Part shown: positions 46,701 to 55,040 of the stretch, in pieces
Position numbering within the stretch: the first letter of the stretch is position 1
Layout of the letters: every line of letters begins with the position of its first letter
From: Sphingomonas sp. BAUL-RG-20F-R05-02
Lineage (GTDB): Bacteria; Pseudomonadota; Alphaproteobacteria; Sphingomonadales; Sphingomonadaceae
Direction: 5' to 3'
Assembly: GCF_022662305.1 (NCBI RefSeq)
Contig: NZ_JAKNQH010000001.1
Location: 992,001 to 1,056,000 of the forward strand
Length of the DNA stretch: 64,000 bases
Position numbers and translations under genes: made by a program
Notes under the pieces: generated by a model
The model's database searches: none
The model's input: only the letters and a program-made list of their open reading frames with translations
What the model was told of the DNA's origin: nothing

Positions 46701-47427
46701 TCTCTCCCGCGTCGCCGACCGTGACGCTCACGCGCGCACCGAGGCGCCGGCGATCGCGGTCGACGACCTCGAACCGGCCCTGGACGCCGCCCGCTTGGCG
46801 GAAGCGGTTGCAAGGGAGGTCTTGTCCGAGGCGGAGATGGTCATCCGCCAGGATGACGCGGCGCGCACGGCGACCGCCGAACTCCGTCGTACGCTCGAGG
46901 GTGCGCGCACGGACGCGCAGCCGTGGTTCGCGCTGGACGCGCTGATCGGCGACGCGACCGGCAACCGCTTCCGGCGCTATGCGCAGGGACTGACGCTCGA
47001 ACGGCTACTGATTCACGCGAACGCGCGGCTGGCGGAACTCAAACCGCGCTATTCGCTGGAGCGCGCACCCGAGAGCGAGATGCTCGTGCAGGTCATCGAC
47101 AACGACATGGCGGGCGAGGTCCGGGGGCTGCCGAACCTGTCGGGCGGCGAGCGGTTCCTCGTGAGCCTCGCCCTGGCGCTGGGCTTGTCCGAGATGTCGA
47201 CCGGTGGCGGATTGCGCGTCGAGAGCCTGTTCATCGACGAGGGCTTCGGATCGCTGGACAGCGCCAGCCTAGGGCAGGCGATCGGAGTCCTGGAACACCT
47301 TCACGCGACGGGCCGCAGGGTCGGTGTCATCAGCCACATCGACGATGTGAAGGAGCGAATAGCCGTGAAGATCGCGGTTTCACCGACGTCCAACGGGACC
47401 AGTTCGATCGAGGTCGTCGAAGGGTGA
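43723..47427 (+). CDS. sbcC: Exonuclease SbcCD subunit C (Rad50-like ATPase)
   Basis: The 1234-residue SMC-like ATPase has Walker A GPTGAGKSTLLDA near residue 40 and long alanine- and arginine-rich coiled coils. The zinc-hook CPVC lies near residue 615 (GEPCPVCGAVDHAV), the signature NLSGGERFLVSLALALG near 1140, and Walker B LFIDEGFGSLDSASLGQ near 1170. It drives SbcD by ATP binding. Its stop overlaps the GTG of the following PD-(D/E)XK gene, making a three-gene unit. Confidence 0.95.
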   Translation: MRILAIRGKDLTSLAGEFEVNFDAEPLASAGIFAITGPTGAGKSTLLDAVCLALFNDVPRLSSVSSGHVGTSGGEMLTSGDSRALLRHRAGEGFAEVDFVGLDGGRYRGRWSVRRARGRPDGALQQVVQTLVNLDTGDAMGGTRTETLAEIRRLIGLSAHQFGRAVMLAQGEFNAFIDADANTRAELLEKLTGTELYARLGAAARLRAESLRQGIAAIEVRISAQNGLDDIARAAAEESLAEARRFHGAAAGDLAARGRDHDWHVRAGELARLVEVAEGERAASVERRYEAEPRRLDLARKRLAHSAVPTWRAAADADAKAAETRTRIEALRTEADDARARTATATTAEADTVRGLAEAAAERDRLRPELEAARALDCRLADAEGKLLPLADARAAATAQAAASADAHASATVQREEASGRRDALAAWLNEKQTRETWSSRVDDLKADITDRAALAERVTDLDAARVSLGGRIEAARKARDETATAAAAARDALAAAASASRDTEGAIPAAGEANEIEMTRNALLAIEPRMLTFERATADIGRESAALAANRAELARLEQAISTSGDRLDVIEAELPALRERQEEAARAGALSAAASDDAAARLRETLVDGEPCPVCGAVDHAVAALAGLIDGRAAADAARVAELGAAIGALDAERAVLTDRMEGDRSRLAATAQIAGGGSAMVAGAEAILADAGSALETVLAACGIENDVAEVRSLVSERLAALDARRDRLAAAREAAQSAQRDLDGARIANEGARDAEQEAGRALRDLEIEAAGNTERLAEATSRLGQVERDLDERLSVHFAWRDDRAPLETLERLVEEWRTRRSDLAEIETGMAGLTDAVHRADVVRERDVARLADAEQAEKATSAERNAFVAERASKLGGESVGAVAERLDGAVDAATAAREDARLVLGRARTDAAGAAARQEEAVGRLALEEADAGRRRETLSRELSEKDLDPTWVQAAAEAGTGELDAEEAALAQLDRAVVAAEAGLLSRVADRDAHARTEAPAIAVDDLEPALDAARLAEAVAREVLSEAEMVIRQDDAARTATAELRRTLEGARTDAQPWFALDALIGDATGNRFRRYAQGLTLERLLIHANARLAELKPRYSLERAPESEMLVQVIDNDMAGEVRGLPNLSGGERFLVSLALALGLSEMSTGGGLRVESLFIDEGFGSLDSASLGQAIGVLEHLHATGRRVGVISHIDDVKERIAVKIAVSPTSNGTSSIEVVEG

Positions 47428-48761
47428 GCGACCAGCCGTTCCGCGACCGGGTCCGCGAGCGCGACCTCGACAACTTCCTGATCGAGGAGTTGCAGGCCTC
47501 GGCTGGGTTCCGCAACTGGTTCGTCGGGAACGTGGTGCCGGCGTTCGCCGAGCCGGCGGGGCTGGAGATCCGACTGCAGAAGTCGCCGCCTAGGTTGCAG
47601 GACGCCCGGCAGACTGACGTGCAGATCGGCTGGTTCGACGCCGCCGGTGAACTCCGGGCGGTCGTGCTCATCGAGAGCAAGGTGACCGCCGATTTCCAAC
47701 CGGGCCAGGTCGAGGCCTATGTCGCGGAGCTTGCGGCTGCGCGGGACCGCCTGGGAACCGCCAACGCAGCGACGATACTCGTAACGCCGGAGGGCCGTCT
47801 GGCCGGTTTGACCGGCGCGGCGGCGTTTGACGCCCGCGTATCGATCGAGGAGATCATCGACCATCTGGAAGACCGGCGGCGGTCGGACGGCCTGTCGCCC
47901 GAGCTCGATGCCCGGCTCGATATGCGTGTCCAGCTGCTTGAGGCGCTCTGCGGCAAGCGGGCCGCGTCCGGTTGGATCGCGACGACCGTCCCGGAGAAGC
48001 GCGACTTCGCCGATGCCTATGCGGCGCTCGCGCGCGAGCGTCTCCCCGGTCTGAAGGTCCGCCTGTCGACTGACGGGCCGAAGGCGATCACGCGCATCTT
48101 CGAGGGTCTGGATCTGCCGGGATTGCCCACCCCGGCACTCCGCCACGAGTTCGGCAGCGGCGTCGCGTGGAAATGGGCCAACGCGCAGTTCGCCGGCCTC
48201 TCGAGCGCGGTCGACCGCCTTCGGTCCTCGGGCGTGCTGGCTGGCACGAGGTTTACCGCCGAGCCGGCGGGCAAGTCGCTGGCGATCCGCGTCCAGACCC
48301 CGGGGATCGATCCCACCGCCCCGTTTGAGGGCCAGCGCGAAGCGGTCGTGGCGGGCCTCGACGCGATCGGCGAACTCGCCACTTGGCTGACCGGGAACGT
48401 AGCTGGGCTCGCACCGCTACTGTCCAGCAGCGCGCCATCGCCGAGCCCCGCTGCTCCGGCCGCAATCGTTTCTCAAGATCGCGAGCGGGTGGAGCGCGAG
48501 TTCGTCGCAGCGCTCCGGGACATCTACGCCCAGTGCGACGCCCTCGGCTATCAGCCGACCGGCATGCTGCAGATGGTAGACCGTCTCGGCGGGATCGGCA
48601 CCGCGCGACGGCTGCTCGAACTACCGCCGTCAGACGGCTTCGGGCGGCTGGCGCTGCTCGGGCGCGTCGACCTGGCGGTCGAATCGCTCGTGCTGCAGTC
48701 GCGATGGGCCGGCGTGTTCGCCGAGGATGAGCTTCGGACAGCCAGGAGGCGCCTCCGCTAA
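47424..48761 (+). CDS. PD-(D/E)XK-type protein coupled to sbcCD
   Basis: The 445-residue protein starts at GTG 47424 inside the sbcC stop. Residues about 35-120 look like a PD-(D/E)XK nuclease core: ARQTDVQIGW (Asp), then VVLIESKVTADFQPGQVEAY (ExK plus a downstream Gln). The remaining 300 residues, including LPALRHEFGSGVAWKWA- and RVEREFVAALRDIYAQCDAL-type segments, are unassigned. The coupling to sbcCD suggests a role in DNA-end processing or defence. It could also be an anti-phage sensor. The nuclease assignment is by motif only. Confidence 0.65.
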   Translation: MSDQPFRDRVRERDLDNFLIEELQASAGFRNWFVGNVVPAFAEPAGLEIRLQKSPPRLQDARQTDVQIGWFDAAGELRAVVLIESKVTADFQPGQVEAYVAELAAARDRLGTANAATILVTPEGRLAGLTGAAAFDARVSIEEIIDHLEDRRRSDGLSPELDARLDMRVQLLEALCGKRAASGWIATTVPEKRDFADAYAALARERLPGLKVRLSTDGPKAITRIFEGLDLPGLPTPALRHEFGSGVAWKWANAQFAGLSSAVDRLRSSGVLAGTRFTAEPAGKSLAIRVQTPGIDPTAPFEGQREAVVAGLDAIGELATWLTGNVAGLAPLLSSSAPSPSPAAPAAIVSQDRERVEREFVAALRDIYAQCDALGYQPTGMLQMVDRLGGIGTARRLLELPPSDGFGRLALLGRVDLAVESLVLQSRWAGVFAEDELRTARRRLR

Positions 48762-48775
48762 CGAACTGTCGGAGC

Positions 48776-49888
48776 TCAGTTGCCGGATAGGAACGAGATG
48801 CGCGGATCCTGGTCCGGAGTCACGCTCAGGACAGTCTCCTCGTCGTCATCGTATTCGTCGGCGACGACCGCGCGGAAGGAGACGTCCATCTTCACGGCGA
48901 CCCTGGCCGAGGCGCTCGCATCGAAATAGTTGTAGTCATCGAAGTCTCTTATCGACACCGACACCCAGTCGGGCACCGAATACGCGTCCCCCTTGTGCAC
49001 CATTAGGTGCAACTGGACGTCGCAGGTGAGCGTGATGGTCGCAGAGAGGTCTCCGCCGCCCCAGTCCGTGAACTCCGAGATTTCGACCTTGTCCGGCTCT
49101 TCGGCGAACTCGATCTCGCCGTCGTTGCCGTCGCTGGGGATTTTCTCGCTCCAGACCGTCTTGCCCTCGAGAAACATGTGCAGTCGTTCCGTGGCCCAGG
49201 TCACGAGTTCCTCCCGCGCCCTCTCGACCGGGTAGTGATCCTTGACCCTCAGCCAGGCCTTGTTGGTTTCAAGCTCCATGCTGAGATCGCCGATCTCAGG
49301 CATCTTCAGCGCGTCTTCGACGCTAGTCAGGACCGCCGCCCCGTCGATCTCGGCGACCGCGCTGGCGAGCTCATTGTCCTTGCAGAGGAAATACGCGCTC
49401 TTGACCTTGGCGATGATCTCCGCGGCCGCAGCGAACACGAAGCCGTCGGGGATGTCGTTGCGCGCCTTGACGTCCTTGAACGGCTTGGCGCCCGCGAAGT
49501 AGCGCGAGAAGGCGACCTCCGCCTGCCCCACCGTCAGGCCGAACACCTCGAATCGGGCATCCCTGAAGTACCGCTCGAACGAGTCGATGCAGAGTTGCTC
49601 GTAGTCGTGCTCCGGCAATGCGGCGCTCGTCGCCGCGTAGGCGGCGCGCTGATCGTCGGTGAGTAGCGGGTCATTGGCATACCTCTCCAACGACTTCTTG
49701 ACTCCGGCGGCCGCCTTGATGAGGTCTTCGCGCCATTGCGTCCGCCGCTCGTTGAGGACGATCTCAGGTATGTAGACTTGGATCTTCCTGGACGCTGATA
49801 TTTCTATCAGCTGGCGGAATGGAGCGGACTGCCAGCTCGTGTTCCGCAGCACGTTCGTGTCGAAAATGATCACCGGGTCGCCGGCCAT
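48776..49888 (-). CDS. PIN-domain ribonuclease-like protein (DUF4935 type)
   Basis: The 370-residue protein begins with a PIN domain. IIFDTNVLRNTSWQS (first Asp), IPEIVLNERRTQW (Glu), RNDIPDGFVFAAAAEI (Asp) and YFLCKDNELASA (Asp) form the acidic metal site, as in the PIN_DUF4935 group. The C-terminal half (about 190-370) is beta-rich and acidic (ADEYDDDEET) and has no match I know. ATG 49888 directly precedes the PIN core. It ends 14 bases from the PD-(D/E)XK gene, tail to tail. No antitoxin partner is adjacent. Confidence 0.75.
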   Translation of the reverse strand: MAGDPVIIFDTNVLRNTSWQSAPFRQLIEISASRKIQVYIPEIVLNERRTQWREDLIKAAAGVKKSLERYANDPLLTDDQRAAYAATSAALPEHDYEQLCIDSFERYFRDARFEVFGLTVGQAEVAFSRYFAGAKPFKDVKARNDIPDGFVFAAAAEIIAKVKSAYFLCKDNELASAVAEIDGAAVLTSVEDALKMPEIGDLSMELETNKAWLRVKDHYPVERAREELVTWATERLHMFLEGKTVWSEKIPSDGNDGEIEFAEEPDKVEISEFTDWGGGDLSATITLTCDVQLHLMVHKGDAYSVPDWVSVSIRDFDDYNYFDASASARVAVKMDVSFRAVVADEYDDDEETVLSVTPDQDPRISFLSGN

Positions 49889-50208
49889 TCTGGTCTCCGT
49901 TTTCCGGACTCCGACTGGCCCAATTCCCAACGTTGCCACTCTGATCAGCGATCACCGCATGTGACGCAACCGCCGAGTGAGGGCGCTGTCGCGGAAGGTT
50001 GCCGTGACGTGTTCGATATCGCGCAGCGAGCCGCGGGCAGCGCCCAAGCGGAATGTCCTATGTGTTGCCTCTCTCGTCATGAGCCGCCGCAGACTAGGCC
50101 ACGTCCGCGTGAAACGGCGCCCAAGATAGGTCGCTTTGCGGAGGCCGCCGACAAACATATAAGCGCAGGGGGCCTCCAGCTCTCCCGACAAGAAGGGGTT
50201 ACACGGAG
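49889..50208. other. Divergent promoter region
   Basis: The 320 bases separate the PIN gene and the AT-richer orphan gene and should hold both promoters. I see no gene or clear repeat. The orphan gene has a GGAG ribosome binding site at its end. Confidence 0.45.
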
Positions 50209-51228
50209 ATGAACTATCATACCGACTTGGCGAACCGTCTACCGCCCGGAGTGCGCAACGCCGCATATATGATCGATTGGGAGCTGACTAAGGGCGGAAG
50301 GACCGACGTTCCTCGTCTCGTCGACGTTACCGTTCCAATGCGCGACGACGAGTCCGGCTTCGTACGTTTCGTGTTCGAGATAGCGTCCGGAATTTTGATA
50401 GCTCTAGGTTGGTATCGGACTCCTGCCCATTATGAGCGCGCGGAGTACAGAGAGGACGCCGTCAAGAATATCTGCACAAAGGCTTGCGCCATCTTCAAAG
50501 ACCATTTTTTCATCAAAAACTTCGAGACCATTAGAACATGCGCGGAGGATCTGGTAGCCAACGCGAGGGACTGCGGGCTGCCAGTTCAATTGATCGACGT
50601 CCGCCTCACCGAGACCGGAGAATTCGGGGAGAATATCGGAATTCTTCTGGAAATCGAGACACTTGCGCATAATCTGCGTTACCGCACGATATTCTTGACC
50701 GCCTCTGATAAGGAAACACTTAAACTAAAGTTTTCGTACGAGATGGACTCGGTAAAGCATTTTGTCGACGCCCGCTCACATTTGAAAGCAAACGGCGCTC
50801 ATGGCACGATCGATCTTCTAGCGCTAAACACCCTAAAAATTTCCGGTCGTTTGGATTGCGATTTACGTTCTATGATAGACAAATTAAAAATAACTAATCG
50901 CAACGACGAAGAATTATTCTGGAAGTTTGGACGGATAACGTCGAAGAGTAATAAATATAAAGACGTTCACTGGAATGAGAATTGCCTGATTATCAATAAT
51001 ATCGTCTTGCCTGACGTTGTTTGCGCAGGTGCGTTAGGAAGGCCGGTCACAGATTTGATCGAGGGACCCGCGTTCTCGAGCAATATGATGATAATAAAAG
51101 TTAATACTTGGCCAGAAGAAGGACTAGAATTTTCCAAGGTTACCCTAGACTTGCCGAAATACTTCTTCAACATCAACAGTAACCGAATTTGGCCAGTACC
51201 AAGCCGACGCACTCCGCCCCTTCGATGA
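50209..51228 (+). CDS. Orphan protein with AT-rich codon use
   Basis: The 339-residue protein is unlike its neighbours: its second half uses many A/T-ending codons (for example runs of aaa, att, aat) and is rich in Lys, Asn and Ile. It is mixed alpha/beta with no signal peptide, membrane helix or catalytic motif that I can recognise. Segments such as MDSVKHFVDARSHLKANGAH suggest a cytosolic protein. It starts at ATG 50209 after ACACGGAG. It lies in the nuclease region and was probably acquired separately, so an accessory or defence role is possible but not shown. Confidence 0.6.
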   Translation: MNYHTDLANRLPPGVRNAAYMIDWELTKGGRTDVPRLVDVTVPMRDDESGFVRFVFEIASGILIALGWYRTPAHYERAEYREDAVKNICTKACAIFKDHFFIKNFETIRTCAEDLVANARDCGLPVQLIDVRLTETGEFGENIGILLEIETLAHNLRYRTIFLTASDKETLKLKFSYEMDSVKHFVDARSHLKANGAHGTIDLLALNTLKISGRLDCDLRSMIDKLKITNRNDEELFWKFGRITSKSNKYKDVHWNENCLIINNIVLPDVVCAGALGRPVTDLIEGPAFSSNMMIIKVNTWPEEGLEFSKVTLDLPKYFFNINSNRIWPVPSRRTPPLR

Positions 51229-51712
51229 TCCGCATCCCTGGGTTGCCGAAGTCTGTTGTGAAAATGTCGACATGTGTACATAAAACGCTTGCTTAAAACC
51301 AAATCCGGTCACCGTTTCAGCCAGACGTTCGGCAGGTTCATCATAACGGCCGGTCCACGTTTTCGCCTTGATCCCGCGAGCCGGGCCGGGAGGTGCAGGT
51401 GCAAGCGACGACGCTCTCACCCGTAGTCGCCTGGCCGAACGTCCCCTCCAGATCGATCTACTCAGAAGGCCTCCGGAACTGCTCCCCCCACCCAAGCGCC
51501 TTCTTCCATAGGTGAGCGGGTAGACCGCCGGACCCGTCAAACAACCTGACCATTTGCGGTGCTATCAACCGCGACATGCTGCCGACGGACGATCCCCGAG
51601 TTGCGCGTCAATCTTTCCAGATCAGTGCGGTTGCGAAGCGGTTGTAGAGGGAAAACTTTAGAACCGAACCTGGCACGGGTCGCTTTCGACGCAATAAGAA
51701 AAGGGTATTTGC
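51229..51712. other. Gene-free stretch
   Basis: The 484 bases contain only antisense-like frames. A - strand stretch (WTGRYDEPAERLAETVTGFG) reads protein-like but has no start or known family. Nothing else is recognised. Confidence 0.4.
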
Positions 51713-52324
51713 ATGACGGAAGAAACAGAATCGATGCGCGACGCACGCCACGAGCTCGAGATGCTTTCGGCGTCCGATCCGATAGCGCAGGCTAACATGC
51801 TCCGCCACGTCGTCGCCTTTCGGATGTTGCTCACGGGGCATCGGTACGATCAAAACTGCGACGATCTTCTAATCGCCGCCGGTTTCATCCTCAAGCACAG
51901 GCCCGAAAATCTCCTTGGTGCCGCCTGCCGCATGGATGCACGCGAACGCATCCACATCGGGTTCGATGTCGACGACGCCGCAGCGCCACCACTGTCCCTG
52001 GCACTTTTCGTTCCGCAATGGGGACAGGTAACGTGCTACGATTCGTGTCGGATATGGTCACCGGCGAATGACGGACGGGCGCTGATCGTTCCGTCGAACG
52101 ATCCCGGTTTCGGCCATTACGCGTACCGTCCCGGCGCGAAACTCCGCCGTTTGCACGGCCTCCCGTCAGGCGATCTCGATGCTGGCTTTCGACGCGCCGA
52201 TGCGCGGATAGCGAGACTTTTGAAGTCGGACGAGCTTACACGACTGCGTTCCAATCGTTTCCTCCACGTGCTCCGCAGCGGAGATGGCGAACTCGCCTGC
52301 CACACGACGAAGCTCGCCGCTTGA
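51713..52324 (+). CDS. Hypothetical protein
   Basis: The 203-residue protein begins with an acidic helical region (MTEETESMRDARHELEMLSA). It contains a beta-rich middle (PPLSLALFVPQWGQVTCYDS) and a charged helical end. ATG 51713 is weakly preceded by a purine-rich sequence. I recognise no family. It is upstream of the kinase-like/TM0106 operon but separated from it by about 340 bases. Confidence 0.5.
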   Translation: MTEETESMRDARHELEMLSASDPIAQANMLRHVVAFRMLLTGHRYDQNCDDLLIAAGFILKHRPENLLGAACRMDARERIHIGFDVDDAAAPPLSLALFVPQWGQVTCYDSCRIWSPANDGRALIVPSNDPGFGHYAYRPGAKLRRLHGLPSGDLDAGFRRADARIARLLKSDELTRLRSNRFLHVLRSGDGELACHTTKLAA

Positions 52325-52661
52325 TGTCCGCTGGGCGGATGCGCCCGATGCAGCCTCCCCCACGACCCTCCCCGGTTGGATGGCCGGCGGAGAGGGAGCC
52401 GAACTGACGCCGGGCGCGCGCGCGTTACGATTTCACGCTGATGAGATTTTGGCGGGTTGGCGTCGACCAAGTGCGCGAGCAGATCAACGCGAAATTCCAG
52501 TCGTCCAAGGCGCTCGGCGATAGAAACCGCCGCATGCGCCGCGGTACGGTGGGACGGATAGGCATAGGTCCGGCGTGGGCACATACCCAAATCGGGTATA
52601 AATCTACTTATAAGTTGTATTTGCTGTGACTAGCTTGGGACCTCACAAAGATGGAGGCATT
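52325..52661. other. Promoter region of the kinase-like/nuclease operon
   Basis: This region has no convincing gene; a 62-residue frame at 52441 is doubtful. Its end is AT-rich and carries two palindromes (52583-52615) followed by GGAGG at 52653. Confidence 0.5.
52583..52615. promoter_or_regulatory. Operator-like palindromes before the kinase-like gene
   Basis: ATACCCAAATCGGGTAT (6-bp perfect arms, 52583-52599) is followed by the perfect 10-bp palindrome ACTTATAAGT (52606-52615), 46 bases before the ATG at 52662. The same ACTTATAAGT, again preceded or followed by AT-rich sequence, lies 19 bases before the second kinase-like gene at 63982-63991. Confidence 0.55.
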
Positions 52662-53336
52662 ATGCTGGAGCATGGTACGGACGTGCACGAAATCCTTGGC
52701 GCGACCGCGCACGAGTTGCAGATCGACGACCTCACTATCTTGAGGGAGGGATGGCGCCGTTTCGAACGCGAGCTCGAAGCCTCGATCGCCGCTTTTCGCC
52801 GCGTTGGCGCTCCGTCTTCGCACAGTCATCACCAGTCCGCAGAGCATGAGGCGGCGCTGGACAGGATGGAGGCCGTGGGTGACCTCCACAGGCTGCTGCG
52901 CTCGGCACCCGATCGCGTCGCATTGGACGAGCACGTCTCCGAGCTGATCCTCACCCTGGCGCGTTGCACCCCACTGCAGATGATGCCGACAATAGAGATG
53001 GATCTGATCACTGCACCGGTCGATGGACGCGTCTGCCGCGGCGTGAATCTCATGCTCGTGGCTCTCATCGCCGGCGAACTCGCCGGCGGCCCCATCCACA
53101 CGGACGGACACGTCGAGATCGACATCACCCTCGGCGCGTTCTCCCTGGAGGTTCGGGTACGCGACGTCGCGGGCGAACCACCGGATCGCGTGGTCGTCGG
53201 CGGGAAGCTCCTCAGAAAGGTGGTGTCGTCGCTTGGGGCCAAAATGACGTCGTCCAGAGGTCCGGGCATCGCGACCGTGCTGATCACCGTGCCGCTGCCC
53301 ACCGCGTTCCCCTGGCGGACCTCGGGCAATGCGTAG
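52662..53336 (+). CDS. Degenerate histidine-kinase-like (HisKA_2/HATPase) protein
   Basis: The 224-residue protein starts at ATG 52662 after GGAGG. A helical first half (about 1-75; ALDRMEAVGDLHRLLRSA) is followed by a GHKL-like ATPase fold: MLVALIAGELAGGP in the N-box position, VEIDITLGAFSLEVRVRD, then SSLGAKMTSSRGPGIATVLI. The N-box Asn and the usual phospho-acceptor His are not evident, so it may bind a nucleotide or partner rather than phosphorylate. It overlaps the TM0106-type nuclease gene by 8 bases (ATGCGTAG). A distant relative is at 63384-63962. Confidence 0.6.
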   Translation: MLEHGTDVHEILGATAHELQIDDLTILREGWRRFERELEASIAAFRRVGAPSSHSHHQSAEHEAALDRMEAVGDLHRLLRSAPDRVALDEHVSELILTLARCTPLQMMPTIEMDLITAPVDGRVCRGVNLMLVALIAGELAGGPIHTDGHVEIDITLGAFSLEVRVRDVAGEPPDRVVVGGKLLRKVVSSLGAKMTSSRGPGIATVLITVPLPTAFPWRTSGNA

Positions 53337-54831
53337 GCTGCCCAACCACATTACCGCCACCATGGTCCGCGATCTCTCGATCTGCGAGCATCGCTTCCAC
53401 CTGGATCTCGCCGGCGATCACGCGAAGCGCGACGCCGTCGGCGTCTTCGTGCAGATGCTGTGGGCTGGCGGCATGCGCCATGAAAAAGAGATCTTGTCCA
53501 CGATCGAAGGCCCCGTCGCCGATCTCCGCGACGTCGATCTGGACGAGCGCGAAGAGGAGACCTCGCGGGCGGTGGCGGCGATGGCCCCGGTCATTCTCGG
53601 AGGCCGCATAACCCACGCGGACCAGCTCGGCATGCCCGACGTCATGCGACTCGATCCCTCGCGCGGATACATTGCAGGCGACGTGAAGTCCGGCGCGGCC
53701 GATGAGCCCGGCGGCCCGACTGGACGCAGATGCAAGAAGGACTACGGCGTCCAGATCAGTCATTACGGCAAGATCCTGGCGCAGAAGCGATGGGGCCCAT
53801 CCGGGTCGGCGTTCATCATCGACCATGACGGCGAGGAGGTCGAATACGACCTGATGACCGCGATCGACAACCGCGGCACCACTATCGACGGACTCCACAC
53901 AAAGCTGCTCAGCCGAGCACGACTGATTCGAAACGGCTGCATCGAAACCTCGCCGGCGGCGAGCGCCGCCTGTGCGCAATGCCACTGGCGGTCGTCATGC
54001 CGGCGCGAATTGGAGGAGCGCAAGGATCCCACCCTGCTACCCCAAGTCGGCCGATCGCTAAGGCATGCCTTGGGACCGACGCTCGCGAGCGTCCCGCAAA
54101 TCGCCGCGATGCGCATGTCGAACTACAGCACCACGAACGGATCCTGCGTACTGAAGGGCATCGGCATCGAACGCCTCGCGCGAATCCGGGACCGTGCCAT
54201 CCTCCTCACCGAACCCGATGCCAAGCCGTTCGCGCGGCGTGCCCTCGATCTGCCGGTCCACGCGCATGAGATTCACTACGACGTGGAGAGCGATCCGCTG
54301 CAGGGGGGCGTGGTCTATCTCCACGGCTTCCACGAGGTCGTTCGCGGACCCGCCGGCGTCGAAACGCGCTACACGGCGTTCTTCGCCTACGACATCAAGG
54401 ATGAAGGGACGGCGTTCGAGAATGCTCTGAACTTCCTGGCCGCGAGACCCGACGCCCACATCTACATCTGGTCGCGGTTCGAGCGCACCAGCATGCGCCA
54501 ACTGCAATCGCGCTACCCCGCGGTCTGCGGCACCGAAGAAATCGAGGACCTGTTCCGAGAGGAGCGCTGCACCGACCTCTACACGGATGTCGTGCTCAAG
54601 CACACGGAATGGCCGCTGCATTCCTACGGATTGAAGAAGATCGCGCGGTACTGCGGGTTCGAGTGGCGCGACGAGGATCCGTCGGGTGCGAATTCGATAG
54701 CCTGGTTCTCGAGCTGGCTCGAGACCGGCGATCGCGCGATCCGCGACCGCATCATCCAGTACAACGAGGACGATGTGATCGCGACCGCGCGCGTCCTCGA
54801 AGCCCTTCGCCTGCTCGAGGTTCGTCAGTGA
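53329..54831 (+). CDS. TM0106-type RecB/Cas4-like nuclease fused to a DEDD-type exonuclease domain
   Basis: The 500-residue protein has an N-terminal PD-(D/E)XK domain. ADQLGMPDVMRLD and YIAGDVKSGAADE supply the acidic residues and Lys, and Cys residues at SICEHRF and in ASAACAQCHWRSSCRR could hold an Fe-S cluster as in Cas4 and AddB. The C-terminal half is an RNase-H-like exonuclease with HYDVESDPLQGG and YNEDDVIATARVLEAL. This is the TM0106 family; its members are putative nucleases found in varied genomes. Here it is embedded in a four-gene overlapping operon. Confidence 0.85.
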   Translation: MRRLPNHITATMVRDLSICEHRFHLDLAGDHAKRDAVGVFVQMLWAGGMRHEKEILSTIEGPVADLRDVDLDEREEETSRAVAAMAPVILGGRITHADQLGMPDVMRLDPSRGYIAGDVKSGAADEPGGPTGRRCKKDYGVQISHYGKILAQKRWGPSGSAFIIDHDGEEVEYDLMTAIDNRGTTIDGLHTKLLSRARLIRNGCIETSPAASAACAQCHWRSSCRRELEERKDPTLLPQVGRSLRHALGPTLASVPQIAAMRMSNYSTTNGSCVLKGIGIERLARIRDRAILLTEPDAKPFARRALDLPVHAHEIHYDVESDPLQGGVVYLHGFHEVVRGPAGVETRYTAFFAYDIKDEGTAFENALNFLAARPDAHIYIWSRFERTSMRQLQSRYPAVCGTEEIEDLFREERCTDLYTDVVLKHTEWPLHSYGLKKIARYCGFEWRDEDPSGANSIAWFSSWLETGDRAIRDRIIQYNEDDVIATARVLEALRLLEVRQ

Positions 54832-55040
54832 ACGGCATCGGCAACCCCATGCCGGGCGAGCGACAGCTGTTAGATGATGCGCGCCCGCGCGGTTCCGCGC
54901 CGCTTGCGACGTTGCACTCCTTCCCCGCCATCGGCACGCGTCGGGACGGCTTCAGTCCCGACGCCGGCGATCATGCGCGCGCCCTCCCCGGTTGCCCGGT
55001 CGCGGCTGCTTGCACAGTCCGCGACGGCCATTCGTCGTGA
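54828..55040 (+). CDS. Small protein coupled on both sides
   Basis: GTG 54828 lies in the nuclease stop (GTGA) and the TGA at 55038-55040 overlaps the next GTG in the same way. The 70-residue product (MNGIGNPMPGERQLLDDARP and a Pro/Ala/Cys-containing tail) has no family I know. The double overlap argues that it is a real translated gene. Its role might be as a linker or regulator of the operon. Confidence 0.55.
   Translation: MNGIGNPMPGERQLLDDARPRGSAPLATLHSFPAIGTRRDGFSPDAGDHARALPGCPVAAACTVRDGHSS

Noticed and set aside
52441..52629. 62-residue frame upstream of the kinase-like gene
   Set aside because: It runs through the palindromes and promoter and lacks a ribosome binding site.
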